Both the position numbers and the translations under genes were made by a program. Positions 1-10,996 of a DNA stretch of 64,000 bases are shown here, in pieces. Each line of letters begins with the position of its first letter. The stretch's first letter is position 1. Below the pieces are notes generated by a model. That model had not been told where the DNA came from and ran no database searches. It saw only the letters and a list, made by a program, of their open reading frames with translations. The DNA is from Halichondria panicea (taxonomy: Eukaryota; Porifera; Demospongiae; Suberitida; Halichondriidae): positions 6,364,839 through 6,428,838 of the forward strand of contig NC_087383.1 of assembly GCF_963675165.1 (NCBI RefSeq), written 5' to 3'.

Positions 1-156
1 AACCTTATAAGGCTGTTTACGCACAGGAGGTGGGGGTGATAGACGTGGGAAATTACATCTCCTTCCAAAGATATGATAATGTAAGATAGATAGCACAACA
101 AAATGCATGCATCACTGTCATCAGAGCTTCACCTGCATCTTTAATATTTCTACTAG

Positions 157-477
157 GTTGAGTATGGAAGACTTGTGGCATGTTTCTGTCAAGACGGCAC
201 ACAGGCACAGATTCTGGTCCAGCGACTGATCCCTACTACACGTCAGAATGAAGAAAATTGCACAACACTACACATATTGCCAAACATCAGTCAAATAGAT
301 GCGACATATATAATCATCCCTATTTCTATTATTCACGAATGCACATCTAACTGCAAGTACGTACAAGGAGCAACATATTTAGCCGAAAGACAATCTATCA
401 CTACAGAAAAGAAACTAACATTAGAACACGACTATTCAAACTGTTTATTTTGCTTAAATGAGTATGCACTTAATTAA
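157..477 (+). CDS. 3' terminal exon of an unrecognised Cys/His-containing protein
   Basis: An open frame starts right after a splice-acceptor-like CTACTAG (ends 156) and runs about 106 codons to a TAA at 475-477. The first in-frame ATG is not near the start, so I read this as a last exon rather than a whole gene. The translation begins VEYGRLVACFCQDG and has a conserved-looking block: IIHECTSNCKYV, then an ER pair, then HDYSNCLFCLNEY close to the end. That spacing (HEC..C, ER, HD..N..F.LN) resembles C-terminal regions of transposon-associated proteins common in sponges and cnidarians, but I cannot name the family. Upstream exons lie outside the window. Composition past the stop turns AT-rich, as in a 3' UTR. 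Confidence 0.45.
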   Translation, partial: VEYGRLVACFCQDGTQAQILVQRLIPTTRQNEENCTTLHILPNISQIDATYIIIPISIIHECTSNCKYVQGATYLAERQSITTEKKLTLEHDYSNCLFCLNEYALN

Positions 478-732
478 TTCGTTTTTGTATCATCTAACTA
501 TCATTTTTCCACTATATAAATACACCTCACCTCAATGTTTATATGATGGATGGGCTTGAAAACACTTATATGATGACCTAAATTGTGTAAAAGCAAACCG
601 GAACTAACTGAGAACACAGGGCTGCTTACAGGCCGTGCTCAGACTGCTTACAGCCCGTTCCACGGCTGATTACATGCTGAAATCCACAGACTGCTAAGCA
701 GTATCTAACCAAACAGTTGAATACACCACGTG

Positions 733-770
733 GTTTCATGCCTGTAACGGGCCCGTAACAGGCATGAAAC
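733..770. repeat. 38-bp near-perfect palindrome centred on GGGCCC
   Basis: GTTTCATGCCTGT reads into ACGGGCCCGT and back out as ACAGGCATGAAAC; 18 of 19 positions pair. Just upstream (about 620-660) sits a short direct repeat of CTGCTTACAG. Probably a hairpin relic of a small transposon end; no gene is near. Confidence 0.7.
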
Positions 771-780
771 AGCCCGTGGA

Positions 781-1440
781 TTTTTGGCTGTGTAGTTTAG
801 TTAGTTTAGAGCCTGTTTTTTTAGTGTAGTCTACAAGGTTTGATATTCAAATTATATTCTCTTTTTCAGCATTTGCCTCTAGCAAAGAAAGATGCATAAC
901 TTGGAAACAGTGACAGTTTTCTTTATTCAACTTCTTACTAAAGTAGTCTACAGTAGTTACTGTGTCAGTATCTCCTGGTTTCTAACGGAAAAGTCAAGCA
1001 GCCAAGGCCAGAGCGAGGGATCTCTTCAGAGGTAAGCTTTGTGTGTGTATTATAGCAAGCATTATGTAGCTAGTATAAGCCTTCATAAGCCTCTGAGCTG
1101 ATTTAGTATGCTTCTGCACTTGCCTAGATAGCTTAAGAGTGTGTAAAGTGTACTTGTGTAGAAGCTGAGTTAGTTTAGAGCCTGTTTTTAGAGTGTAGTG
1201 TACAGTGTTTGATATTCAATTATTATTCTTTTCAGTGTGGCAAAGAAAGGTGCACCCCTTAGTAACAGTAACAGTTCTCTTCAAGCTACCTTGTAGCTAG
1301 TTACTCTGTCAGGACCTCCAATCTGAACAGTCAACCAGCCAAGGACAGAGCGAGATTTTACTTCAGAGGTAAGCTTTGTGTGCGTATGATTATAGCGATG
1401 CTGTTTTTAGCTTGTACATAGTGTTCTTAGCTGATAATAC
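781..1440 (+). repeat. Two-copy array of ~380-bp units (piggyBac-associated)
   Basis: Two units begin at about 790 and 1165. Each holds GTTAGTTTAGAGCCTGTTTT, a TTTTCAG acceptor-like run, a body containing GCAAAGAAAG and CAGCCAAGG, and TTCAGAGGTAAGCTTTG, which looks like a splice donor. The same unit occurs three times in reverse complement at 18955-19700 beside the piggyBac relic, so I read the units as part of a piggyBac-type element. The body between acceptor and donor has no conserved open frame, so it is not called coding. Confidence 0.6.
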
Positions 1441-1479
1441 GCTTACCTACGTAGCTTGTAAAGTGTACTGGCTCCAGCA

Positions 1480-1718
1480 GTGTGTTGAAGCCGAGTTTAA
1501 AATACAGAAGCCTATATGTACGCTCAGCAGTGTTGCAATGTAAAGGGGTCATTGATTTGTCTAGCTATCTGTTGGTCTCATCCACAATGTATTCTGTTAT
1601 CAGCTGTGATGAATGCTGGAATTTTGTCTTGAATCAGAGATCGGAAAGTTTGGGCCAACAGATTGGTTGAGATGGTGGGAGTCCATAGTCAGGCCAGGAG
1701 TGGAACTGCTTACAGTAA

Positions 1719-1740
<22 letters not shown>
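1480..1740 (-). pseudogene. piggyBac transposase N-terminal fragment (inverted relic)
   Basis: Read on the minus strand, this stretch gives a broken version of the N-terminal region of the piggyBac transposase at 17341-17530: the shared pieces are QSVGP, an FQ-like stretch, IVDETNR followed by a stop, and then MTPL. The 17.3-kb copy has a stop one codon earlier at the equivalent place, so the two were disabled independently. Both relics lie next to a long CA/GT microsatellite and an array of the same ~350-bp units, in opposite orientation. The catalytic DDE part is absent here, so this copy is internally deleted. No function is expected. Confidence 0.6.
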
Positions 1741-1753
<13 letters not shown>

Positions 1754-1925
1754 TTGTGTGTATATTTATGTGCGTGCGTGTGTGTGTCTGTATGCGTGCC
1801 CGCGCGGGTGTGTGTGTATCTGTGTCTGTTATGTGTGCCCGCGCGGGTGTATGTGTGTGTATGTGTATCTGTGCACACGCGCGCGCTTGTGTGTATCTGT
1901 GTGTGTGTGTGTGTGTGTGTGTGTT
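1721..1925. repeat. GT/GC alternating purine-pyrimidine tract (~205 bp)
   Basis: Mostly (GT)n with (GC)n patches such as GCGCGCGC, and two copies of GTGCCCGCGCGGGTGT around 1797 and 1836. Long open frames on both strands here are products of the repeat and are not genes. The homologous place in the 17.3-kb relic also has a CA/GT tract, so a shorter seed was probably carried by the element. Confidence 0.9.
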
Positions 1926-2089
1926 CCCTGTGTGTGCCTGTGGCCCGACACAGGAAGAGCACGACAGGAGATTGTCAGAGGTACTCTGTAAATTGCAAGA
2001 AGCAGGCCTCACCATGTGTAAAATGGTACTTTATACCATGCTAAATATTATCAGTGCTCTGCCAAAAGTTATGCCTAGGCTTGTGTGAA

Positions 2090-3290
2090 GTTCCTGCTTG
2101 CTTCCAATTGGGGTTGGCTTGTGTAAAGTTCCTGCTTGCTTCCAAGGTTACAATTCAATTAGGCTCACTACTCAATTAGGTGTACATGTACGAGGTTGAT
2201 TGCATAATAATGTTCTGACCTTTTCAGGGGAAAGAAAGAAAAGGCTTGTTGGGCTTATGAGTGTACTGTTTATGAGTGAGTGTACTGTCTACTTGTGTAA
2301 GGACATTTTCTTCCCAACATAATAGGCTTGTTGGTTGTGTTATGCTCCCCAGCTAGGATTAGGTCACAATTTGTCATTAGTTGGCTTGTGTGTTTGCCTG
2401 TGATATGCATTGTAATTTTGTGCCCAAAGTTAAATCTTTTTATGAACTCCCAGTTTGTTGTAGGATCACAATTACTTTATATGTGCCTATGAGTGCCATT
2501 GCATGTAAGTTTGCTTGTGGGAGCCTATACATAATTATGTCTAAGGTTGCATGATTCATAATTATTTGGCACCCTTGTATGAGATGTACTGTACTTTGTG
2601 TATGGCCATTCTCAATATACTTTTTTAGGTTTGTTGGCTTGTGAGTTAGTGCCTAATTTTTAGTGTGCTGTCTATTATAGCAATTCAATTATAATTATGT
2701 GGCTGAATGTTATTATTCAATTTAGTGTGTGTATTGATTGCATGATAATCTTTTGATCTTTTAGGCACCACCCCAAACAAAGGTACATTTAAAATTCAAT
2801 TTCTTTATGGCTGGCTTGTTGGCTGGTGTTTGTCTCTGAGAAGGTTATGTTCTACTGTGTGTAAGAACAATTGATTCTAGAGGTGGTCTGCTTGGTTGGT
2901 AATACTCCTTCTTCCTCATGCAGGTCTGTGAAACTATCGTCACTGCTATCTGCCATGGAACCACCACCATCTTATGGGTCTGAGAAGGTCTACTCACTGT
3001 GACTACTATCCAGGATACCTAGGAGTACCTCATCCCCTGTGTACAGAGGCCTCTTAGTCATTGTTGTACCATAGAATTAATTGTAATTGTATTTATTATA
3101 ATGTATGTTCACTTTTGAGATTGATATTGAAATACAAATTTCACATAAAAATGTCAGCAAATTTTTGATTACTAACCTATGGTGATCGGACTCAGTACGG
3201 CTTCTGTTGACCTTAGAGAGAAGCCTTGTGAAGCTGTGGAACTCTGGAAGGTTGTAGCTCACCACAAATTAATTAAGAGTAGAGTAATGT
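2090..3290. other. No gene supported; short duplications and one possible exon
   Basis: TTCCTGCTTGCTTCCAA occurs twice (2090-2140). A CATGCAG acceptor-like site near 2922 is followed by a short open run ending KVYSL-stop near 3001, and a micro-exon-like GCACCACCCC stretch sits near 2765. These could be exon remains of the element whose TTAA end lies at 3365, but I would not call a gene. Confidence 0.4.
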
Positions 3291-3368
3291 GCGGTTGACA
3301 CTTCAACCGCGGCTACCAGCTATTCAAGTATTGACGCTTCAAAGTGTCAACCGCGGCTATTCGGTTAA
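3291..3368 (+). repeat. piggyBac-type terminus ending in TTAA, with 13-bp inverted repeat
   Basis: GCGGTTGACACTT (3291-3303) is perfectly inverted at 3342-3354. The stretch ends CCGCGGCTATTCGGTTAA. The same terminus closes the piggyBac relic at 19751 and appears in reverse at 62316, so these are probably ends of one family whose target site is TTAA. Confidence 0.6.
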
Positions 3369-3457
3369 TGTGTATTTCAACATTAATTTGATGTGCCATA
3401 CATGCACCTTTCTTTGTTATGTTAGCAAAAAAAACCCTGGGCCCATACGGTATATAC

Positions 3458-4064
3458 CTTGGTACTTCCCCTGATCAATGGTCCTAGCAATTTTTCAAAT
3501 TGTAAAAATGTGTTTTTGGGCATTTTTACAAAGTCACTAACATATTTGACCCACTTGAATGTTACAACAGTAATGTCATTCCTTATGAGGGCATTGTGCA
3601 CAGCATCCCGTGCTTCCTTCACTACGTATCCAAAGGAACTGTCTACAACGCAATTGCATTTGGAGTCACAGGATTGTCAGGTTCAACATGTACTTCTATA
3701 TATAGGTACAGGGACACCTTCGTCAATAAGTACACTTGCTTTTCAGAGTACTTCTGGATGACTGTTTCAGACCCTGTGTCTGAATAGTCCGGGGTTCCGT
3801 TGGCCGAAAACAAACAGCAATTTCCCCTCACTATTATTACCGTCTTGTCTTGTGGATGTAGCACCTGCCACTTCCAAATAACAAACACCTTGCCGTCTTT
3901 AATTCTCAATCCATCGACATTGACCACATTGGCAAACTCAGGTGTGAATACTAATGAGGAAGAATGCTCGAGCTCATCAAAATCTTCATTTCTTGTCGTA
4001 TCTTGAACTGGTTTGGCAACAACAAGATCATTTTGTAGTTGAATGAGCGTCACATGCACATTAA
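3458..4064 (-). pseudogene. Unknown coding fragment with one frameshift
   Basis: On the minus strand an acceptor-like CACACAG (4065-4071) opens a frame of about 135 codons containing GKVFVIWKWQVLHP and VHVEPDNPVTPN. Near 3650 the frame shifts by one base and continues as SSFGYVVKEARDAVHNALIR through KNTFLQFEKLLGPLIRGS to a donor-like AAG|GTATAT (3458). The two frames join smoothly in composition, so a single broken exon is the simplest reading. The end loosely recalls the start of Harbinger-type transposases, but that is too weak to name. It is not one of the shared repeats in this window. Confidence 0.35.
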
Positions 4065-4430
4065 CTGTGTGAACGAGAATGGATTATTAAAACGTAAAAC
4101 AGAGAACGACGACCACTTTCAGTCAAGTATTGAGCTGCTCCCTCCCACAGTCAAACACAGGGCGGATGAGATTTTGGCCAGGCTTCTCAATAGCTGGCCT
4201 TTGTTGCATGTAGCATGCATGTACGGTCCACTTTATACGTATATACATTGTAAAAGGAGGCCTCAGGCTCTTCTGCTGTGGTACATGCATGGTCCTGGAT
4301 ATCACTTCTTTTAATCATAGATGATGGCTTCTTATAGCTGGTTGTTTTGGAGTGTTCCCTGACATGATTCTATTGATGGCAAGCTCTTTGCTCCAGGCTG
4401 TCTTGCATGATGTCTTTCAGCTTGTTGGTT

Positions 4431-4495
4431 AGTCTCACGAATCAGCCGCCCTTCCTAGGTCTCTCACTTAGGAAGGGCGGCTAATTCATGAGACT
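4431..4495. repeat. 27-bp-stem hairpin
   Basis: Arms 4431-4457 and 4469-4495 pair at 25 of 27 positions with an 11-nt loop. The shared core is GCCGCCCTTCCTA / TAGGAAGGGCGGC. The two mismatches are C/T differences and would be G-U pairs in one RNA strand. No open frame overlaps it. Confidence 0.8.
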
Positions 4496-4519
4496 GACAT
4501 GCAATTTTGTCTCGCGGAC

Positions 4520-4740
4520 CCAGACCCTGAAAGAGGGTCTGGCCAATTTCACCGTACAGAGTTGTGTTGACCGCGCCACAAATATCGTGGCGCTCTAAGT
4601 GGCTGATAAGTGTTTGTAGTAAGTTGTGAAACCGCACAGCTGCACTGGTAGCTAAAATAGATTTGGCAAATCTAATTATGTGGTTTCACACATCCGTCCT
4701 CCACCCACTAACCACTTATCAATGCAAACAGCCACTTAGA
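4520..4740. repeat. Cluster of three further hairpins
   Basis: CCAGACCCT/AGGGTCTGG (4520-4542) has a 5-nt loop. GCGCCAC/GTGGCGC (4573-4593) has a 7-nt loop. A larger inverted repeat joins CTAAGTGGCTG at about 4595 with CAGCCACTTAG at about 4739, with TGTGAAACC/GGTTTCACA nested inside. Together with 4431-4495 this makes four stem-loops in about 310 bp. Confidence 0.65.
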
Positions 4741-4902
4741 CCGCTGCACAAGTAGCTCATGTGTAATTTGCCAGACGATAATATATTGGCTGGTCCACAA
4801 GACTACATGCAATTAACACAAAGGCAATTAGAGACCTAATGAGCAAAGGTTAAGTGCTTCGCACCTCCTCTGGAAATCGGCAATCATAGTCCAATCATAG
4901 AT

Positions 4903-6089
4903 CATAGATAGTAGAGGAGAGGGATTGGAAACGCATACGTAAATGCCCGGCCCATGCGTGTCACGGTCAAATTTCTTCCTTTCCTACCTCCGTCACTAGA
5001 AATTGACCTTTGTCCTATGATAATTTTAGTCTTTAACAGCCAAAAGACAGGCAGGAAGGCTACTACTGACTAGCCAGAAAGAGACATGAGACAGGCAGGA
5101 AGGCTACTAGGATCAAGTTAGGCTACTAGCTTCCATTCGTGTTTCAGAAGTTAGTATTAGAGGAGTTTTCGCCATTGTTTACAGTGGGATCAGACACAGT
5201 GTTAATTAATAGAAGTTCAAGAACATGTTAACTTCTCTTTTATAGATCTAGATCATAAACAATTCATTATACAAACAATTTAACATAATTATTGTATGTC
5301 TACTCGTGATGTAAAGACAGAAATAATGATGCAATTTTCTTGAATGTCCTCTTTGGTAGTGGTTCAGTGAAGGTGCTACAGTCTGCCGATGTAAACTCTG
5401 AAGAAGCATCATCAGATGCACACAATCTGAGATTAAAAACAGTATCAGTTTGAGATAACAGTTACCTTGGGTCTTCCACAACTGACACTTCCGTCGTTTA
5501 TTCTCTCATAACTCTTCCCCAAAAAACTTGCCGATCCATTCGTATAACTACAAATAAAGTGTACAATAGCATGTAGTAACATTAAAGGGTCACTTCTAGC
5601 CTATATACATTTGCTACTTCAACACCTACACTTCCATAAAATCCCACAAGTGAAAGTCATGAGTGTGATAATAAATTTGTCAGCAAATACTACCATGGAG
5701 AGTCAATCACAAAGTTGCTACATTTAAAAAACACTTAACATACCACTGTACTTGTCTTCAATCTCAAACAGGCTGTACTTCTTTTTGGAGAGATAAAAAA
5801 ATCCCACAATCCTCAACCAGTCAAGGAAAGCTTAAAAAAACTCATGAAACTCCTTTAGTAGACACTTCTAGGTTAAGGTTACAACTATACTAGGTACTAA
5901 GAGCATAGTACTAACTGGCATAGCCCTGTGCAATATTCCTGAGGCCAAGGCACTTCTCTGTCTTTCTAAAAAGATGCCTTGCTTCAGTTACCGCTACAGC
6001 ATTGCGTCGGCGTAGGCGAGACACGGATGGGCCGAAATTGTACTGAGTCCCACACATGCGTTTCCAATCCCTCTCCTCTACTATCTATG
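4903..6089. mobile_element. Non-autonomous DNA transposon, perfect 34-bp TIRs
   Basis: The ends 4903-4936 and 6056-6089 are perfect inverted repeats of 34 bp, including GAGAGGGATTGGAAACGCAT. The homology continues imperfectly inward (GCCCGGCCCATGCGTGTCACG against its inverse near 6018-6045). The 1.1 kb interior has no transposase and only scattered short open frames. A solo fragment of the same end lies near 8370-8390. The superfamily is not assignable from the ends, and no clear target-site duplication is visible. Confidence 0.7.
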
Positions 6090-6117
6090 CATAGATACAG
6101 GGATTTGAGGAGTTTTT

Positions 6118-6380
6118 ATGCCTCGAGGCGTAGCGGCACGAGGGATACGGTAAAGCTGACTGTGTGTGTGTCTGTGTGTCTGTGTGTCTGTGTGTCTGTT
6201 CCAGCTGTAACTGCTCAACGGTTGCAATGCGACGAAAACTAACAGCTTCTATAGGCTTCTAGCCACGTTCTCTTGGATTTTGATTTGTGGATTAGCAAAC
6301 TAAAGCTTCTTTCTCGAGTTATGGCTAGTTTGACTCACATTGAAGGCTGTTGCAGTCTCTTCAGAATCTTTCATAGCATC
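6118..6380 (+). mobile_element. Truncated copy of the ~550-bp hairpin-ended element
   Basis: It starts ATGCCTCGAGGCG, passes a GTGTCT microsatellite, then the shared body (CTTCTATAGGCTTCTAG, CTTGGATTTTGAT, TCTCGAGTTATG), and stops before the 3' hairpin. Full-length relatives are at 12413-12956, 43168-43702, 53486-54029 and 55978-56579. Confidence 0.6.
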
Positions 6381-6469
6381 ATCTGTCCGCACAAACTTTA
6401 TATTCAACATATGAGTTAGCCTTGCATTAAAGCGCTAGCTTTTTGTTAGCTACAAGACTCAGAAAATAC

Positions 6470-7000
6470 CTATTAAAACAGCTAGCTAGCAGTAGCCATT
6501 TGTGAAATTGATCTCTTTGGACACACCCTTTAATTATTCCTATGGATGTAATGCGCATGCGCGCTCATTCCCCAGATCCAGATCCTCCTGGCAGAATTAT
6601 ATTTTTCTTGAGGGCCTGGTAAGCCACAAAACACTACTATAGATAACAATATGTATGTACACAAGTCTTTTCTTCTTAAATATTATAATTATACACTGCA
6701 TGAACTACAGATCCAATTTTCTTCTTTCTTGAGGTCCTGGTATTAAAGCCACATAATACAACAATAGATGCATGTAATAAGTCTTTTCTTCTCAGTGACT
6801 TTATATAGATAAGCTAACTTTATGAAATAATTATGCACTTCCGCTTATAATTAATTGAAAACAAAATCTTCTTCTTTGTTGCTTCCTAGATCCTTGAGGT
6901 CCTGGTATAAGCAGCCACAAAACACAACAATAATTATACAATTGCAAGTCAGTTTTAGACAGATTATTTTATACACTTTTTCCTCTTCTATACTTTCTCT
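6470..7000. repeat. Three diverged ~130-150-bp tandem units, also present at 42.1 kb
   Basis: Each unit carries CTTGAGG(G/T)CCTGGTA, AAGCCACA and AAGTCTTTTCTTCT. The region including ATGTAATGCGCATGCGCGC reappears in reverse complement at 42040-42412. No coding frame is supported. Confidence 0.55.
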
Positions 7001-7066
7001 TCTATACTTTTGAGCGAAAGCAAATCATGGCGAGAGGCATTAGCACAGCGCCAGCTTGAACACTAG

Positions 7067-8350
7067 TTGCAACTGTAATGTCGAGAGCGGAAGTATCTGT
7101 CACGTGAACCTTGGTAACATTCCAAACCAATTTTTCTCCAATAGAGCCTATTCATTTTTGTTAAACTCGGAAAACATCGACTTACATCAGACAGCTAAGA
7201 GCCTTTGGTAAAGGCTTTGCACCACAGCAGGTTGTCAGCTGAAGCTATCCTTGAGATTCTAATCGTTTTGTGAGCTACTACTTGCCCCAGCCTGCCTGTA
7301 AGCTGTTGAAACTCAAAGTGTATCACTAGTCTCAGTAATATCTCTCTTAGGCTAGCTCCAGCTGGATACACAGTTTGTGTGACAGACTAATAGTAGTAGC
7401 TCACGATTGGGCTCAAGGATAGCTTTAGCTGTGGTGCAAATGCTTGCATAATTCAGGGGCGGATCCAGGGGTGATTTTGAGGGGCTGAAGCCCCCCCCTT
7501 TTGAAAAACTACCTATGTATTGCTAGTCTGAGGTTACAACAATTTTGCCACCAACCTTGTTACTTATGCATCTGCATGTAGACTCACTGACTTAAGAGAT
7601 GCTAGACAATAGCCAAGTCTAGCTACTAAGAGTATAAAGGATGTAGGCTAGCTAGCTGGACATGCATACTATACTAGCTAGCTAGCTAGCTAGAGAACTA
7701 ATAAAGTGCATAGGTCAACTATTGCTGTTGCTGAGTCAGCTCCTTGTGCAATGTTTTGTAGCCTCGATCATATCCCAGGCCTCTTTTCCTAGGCCTTGTG
7801 AAGGAGGCTATTGTGCATGCTGTTGAGCTGCAACATGGAGCAGATTCTCAGACTTTTTCAGCTAGTTGCAAGGAAGCAGCCTTATCTCCTCTCACTCTCA
7901 GTGCAGTCTGGGTAGGCATTGTGATTCTTTCATGTACCAAGAGTGCATGAATGTAGATGTATTACATCTACAGTATACATCCTTTTGTTGATTAGAACGA
8001 GTTTTTTGTATTAACTTTTTCATATTCAGTATTCACTTATAAATATGACAGTTCAAATTAAGGTAAAAGTGTGAGCAAATTGTAAAAAGCAAAAAATTTC
8101 GCCTCCGGCGAGGCGGGAGGGGGATGCTCCGCCACCCTCGTACGGGGCTTCGCCCCTTTCTACTAACCCCCCCCTTTCATTTTTCCTTGATCCGCCCCTG
8201 CATATGCAGAGCAAAGCCTCCTATAGGTCGATTTTTTCCCAAAATAAACAGGCCTAAAGGCTTTATTGGAGAAAAATTGGTTTGTAATGAGCCATAATTA
8301 CGTAACTGTTCACGTGACAAGTACTTCCGCTCTCGACATTACAGTTGCAA
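7067..8350. mobile_element. Non-autonomous transposon with 29-bp perfect TIRs, host of a nested insertion
   Basis: TTGCAACTGTAATGTCGAGA and the following bases (7067-7095) are perfectly inverted at 8322-8350. Homology continues inward with TCACGTGAAC and CCAATTTTTCTCCAATA. The interior also has an inverted repeat (about 7200-7240 against 7415-7450, GCACCACAGC). A second element (7454-8200) sits inside. No transposase frame is present. Confidence 0.65.
7454..8200. mobile_element. hAT-like MITE nested in the 7067-8350 element
   Basis: The ends are CAGGGGCGGATCCAGG and CCTTGATCCGCCCCTG, a 16-bp TIR with one mismatch, of the CAGGGGCGG type widespread in animal hAT-like MITEs. C-runs and G-runs just inside (CCCCCCCC) are usual for that group. 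A clean 8-bp target duplication is not visible. No coding sequence. Confidence 0.55.
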
Positions 8351-9690
8351 GAACTCCTCAAATCCCTGTAGTGTAGAAAGAGGGATTGGAAACGGATCCA
8401 GGCTGTGCAGGAAGTTAATTCACTGCACCGGAAGCTAATAATAGTTTCTTCACATCACCTTGGGATATATGGGATGGCAGCACAGATTACAGAGCAGACA
8501 GACAGCATATGAGACTTGAGAAGAGCTAGAGCTAAAGAGCAGTGATGAGGTATAAGTCCAAAATACCAGTCTACATTAATTTGCATAGCTTGCTTGTCCA
8601 ATTTAATATTGTCCCTTTTAATTAATATTAATTAATACAGAGAAACACTCTACTGAGATCGAGAGAAGCCACTAAGCCTCTGTTTGTGAAGACGAAGGAT
8701 TCAAGATATTTAGCAGTGCCAGCATCATGTAATTGCACTGACTTTAGCAACAAAGTTGTAGCTATGAATGTATGATTTACGAGGGAAATACAATTTAATA
8801 GCTTGATCACGTCACTTTAGCGTATTGTGTATTCACACTCTTTAGTATTATAGTTCATTCGATTCATAATTATAATTATGGTTGTTTGATCACACGTAAA
8901 AAAATAATTATGCATCAAATAGAAATGTAGTTAAACGCTTCGAGAGGGTTCTAGCCGATTCGCTCACTCAGAAAGGCACTTGTGCCAGGGAGGATGAACA
9001 GGTCCCCTACCATGTCAATAAATAATTTGACTGCAAAGGGACGAGGGGAGTTTTAGGTTTACAATACACATTGTATATATACGTACCTGACTGTAAACTT
9101 CAGTCCTTGTGGCATCACTACAGCGTCTTAAGCTCCTTACGGCTAGAAACAGATTTTTCCCCCTATCCCAGTCGTCCAGGTATTCATTATCCAACCCTAT
9201 AGTATAATTATATCACCCATGGGTAAGTAAACAAGACGGTAGTAACATAATAACGTATGACCAGTATATACATGTACGTACGTTAATTTGTAAATATACA
9301 TGTAGACTAAACATCACAGCTACTGCCAAAATAAGGCTTTGTTCAGTCAAATAAGGGTGCCCAATATACAGTACTCACTACAATATAAAAGCATAGAAAT
9401 ACCCAAGACAAATTATAAGCCAAAGAGAGGTACGGAAAAGTGAACATAAATTCCGGTAAATTTTGCCATTTTATCACATGTTGTGAACTTTCCTTAGTAC
9501 TTAGCAGTCAACACCATTCCATTCCTCACCTAATTCTCTATTCAACAAAGTCAAAATGGTAAATATTGCTTGTACAACAACGAAGATAATAGGTACAGAA
9601 AGTCATTCCCAGTTGATATAATATAATATTATAATATATAATATAGGCCTGGAAATCCAGTAACATAAAGAAATGATGGCGTTATGACGT
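8351..9690. other. No gene or recognisable element
   Basis: AT-rich sequence with scattered ATAATTAT palindromes and a TA-rich run at 9617-9645. Apart from the element-end fragment near 8370-8390, I see nothing I can assign. Confidence 0.5.
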
Positions 9691-9699
9691 TTGAATGTT

Positions 9700-9795
9700 A
9701 TAACATGACATACGTGACCTTATTGGAGTTATAGCATGACATACGTGACCTTATAATGTGGCGTACGTAACCTTATAACGTGGCATACGTAGTGT
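9700..9795. repeat. Four-copy tandem of a ~24-33-bp unit
   Basis: The unit is close to ACATACGTGACCTTATA, with variants GCGTACGTAACC and GCATACGT. It lies about 100 bp upstream of the integrase gene start at 9904, so it may be in that gene's promoter region or the element's subterminal region. Confidence 0.6.
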
Positions 9796-10996
9796 AGCCA
9801 AGGGAGACTTTGAACCTGACCTTGCCTTCCTTATCACCTTGCCTTTTCATATGCGCATGCGCATAAGCAACCTTGCATGCCTTAGCTTGCTAGCTAGCTA
9901 GAGATGGCTGAGCAGGATGAATTGTTTGGAGCATGGAGTCAATACTTTATTGATGTCAGCAGATTCCTAGAGAACACAGAACATCATCGTGGAATAGCGA
10001 ATCGAGAATTTTGTGACTATGTGTTGCCAAGACTAGAAGTTTGTCTGAGTACTTGCATGCAACTATCTGATCAAATGCTGCAAGGGTGTTCTGAAGTTGG
10101 AGAAGAAGATGAGCTAGTAATTAATGAGTTTCAATCGAATTTGGCTCATCTACTAGAGTGCCTGAGAAGTGTACATAGACAGTGGGTGCAATATGAAGAG
10201 ATGTTAGAAACCAGCAAATTCCAGTATCAAGCTGCTAGAAGAATCTTTGGAAGAGGAAGATCTAAGTTTGAAATTGAAAAGGAACAACTAGTGTACCTAT
10301 CATCACTAAATTTTAGCTGGACTGAAATTGCGGCCCTGCTTGGTGTATCTTGTATGACCATATATATAGGTAAGTTTTTGACTGATAAACATAAGTAATC
10401 TTGTGTATACAGAAGACGAGTTGAGTTTGAATTGCTGGATGACTCTGCAACAACTTTATCAGATCATGAGCTCAACAGGATTGTGAAGGAAATCCATTCA
10501 GAATCCCCGACGTTAGGAGTCATTATGGTATGTGGAAGGCTGAGAAGAATGGGATATAGTGTGTCAAGGGATAGAGTCCGATGTTCTCTAAGGTCATCTG
10601 ACCCATTAAGTGCAGCTTCAAGATTGATGGGTGGTCTTAGTCGACGACAGCCTTACTCAGTTGCTGGCCCAAACCTCTGGCATATTGGTGGGTATAATTA
10701 TTATTTGTACAAGTTTTTGTAAATGCATATTGATCTGGAACCATACAAATAGATATAATTATAGGAAAGAGGGATTGATCTTGTCCCCTGCAATAACTTT
10801 AAGGCTTTACAGGCCTTCTTTAAGTTCCCAAAAGCTTGATTTCCGTGCCCCACGTATCGTGTGGAAATAATCAAAAAATATTCTTGATTGTTGGAAAATA
10901 GCTAAAGGTATCCATGTAAAGCAACCCTCCAAATATGCGACACCCTCCATAATATGCAATTTTAATTGTAACCTCTAAAAGTACGTGTTATTTAGT

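Noticed and set aside
1600..2088. Several long open frames on both strands
   Set aside because: They are translations of the GT/GC repeat (Cys-Val or His-Thr runs), not proteins.
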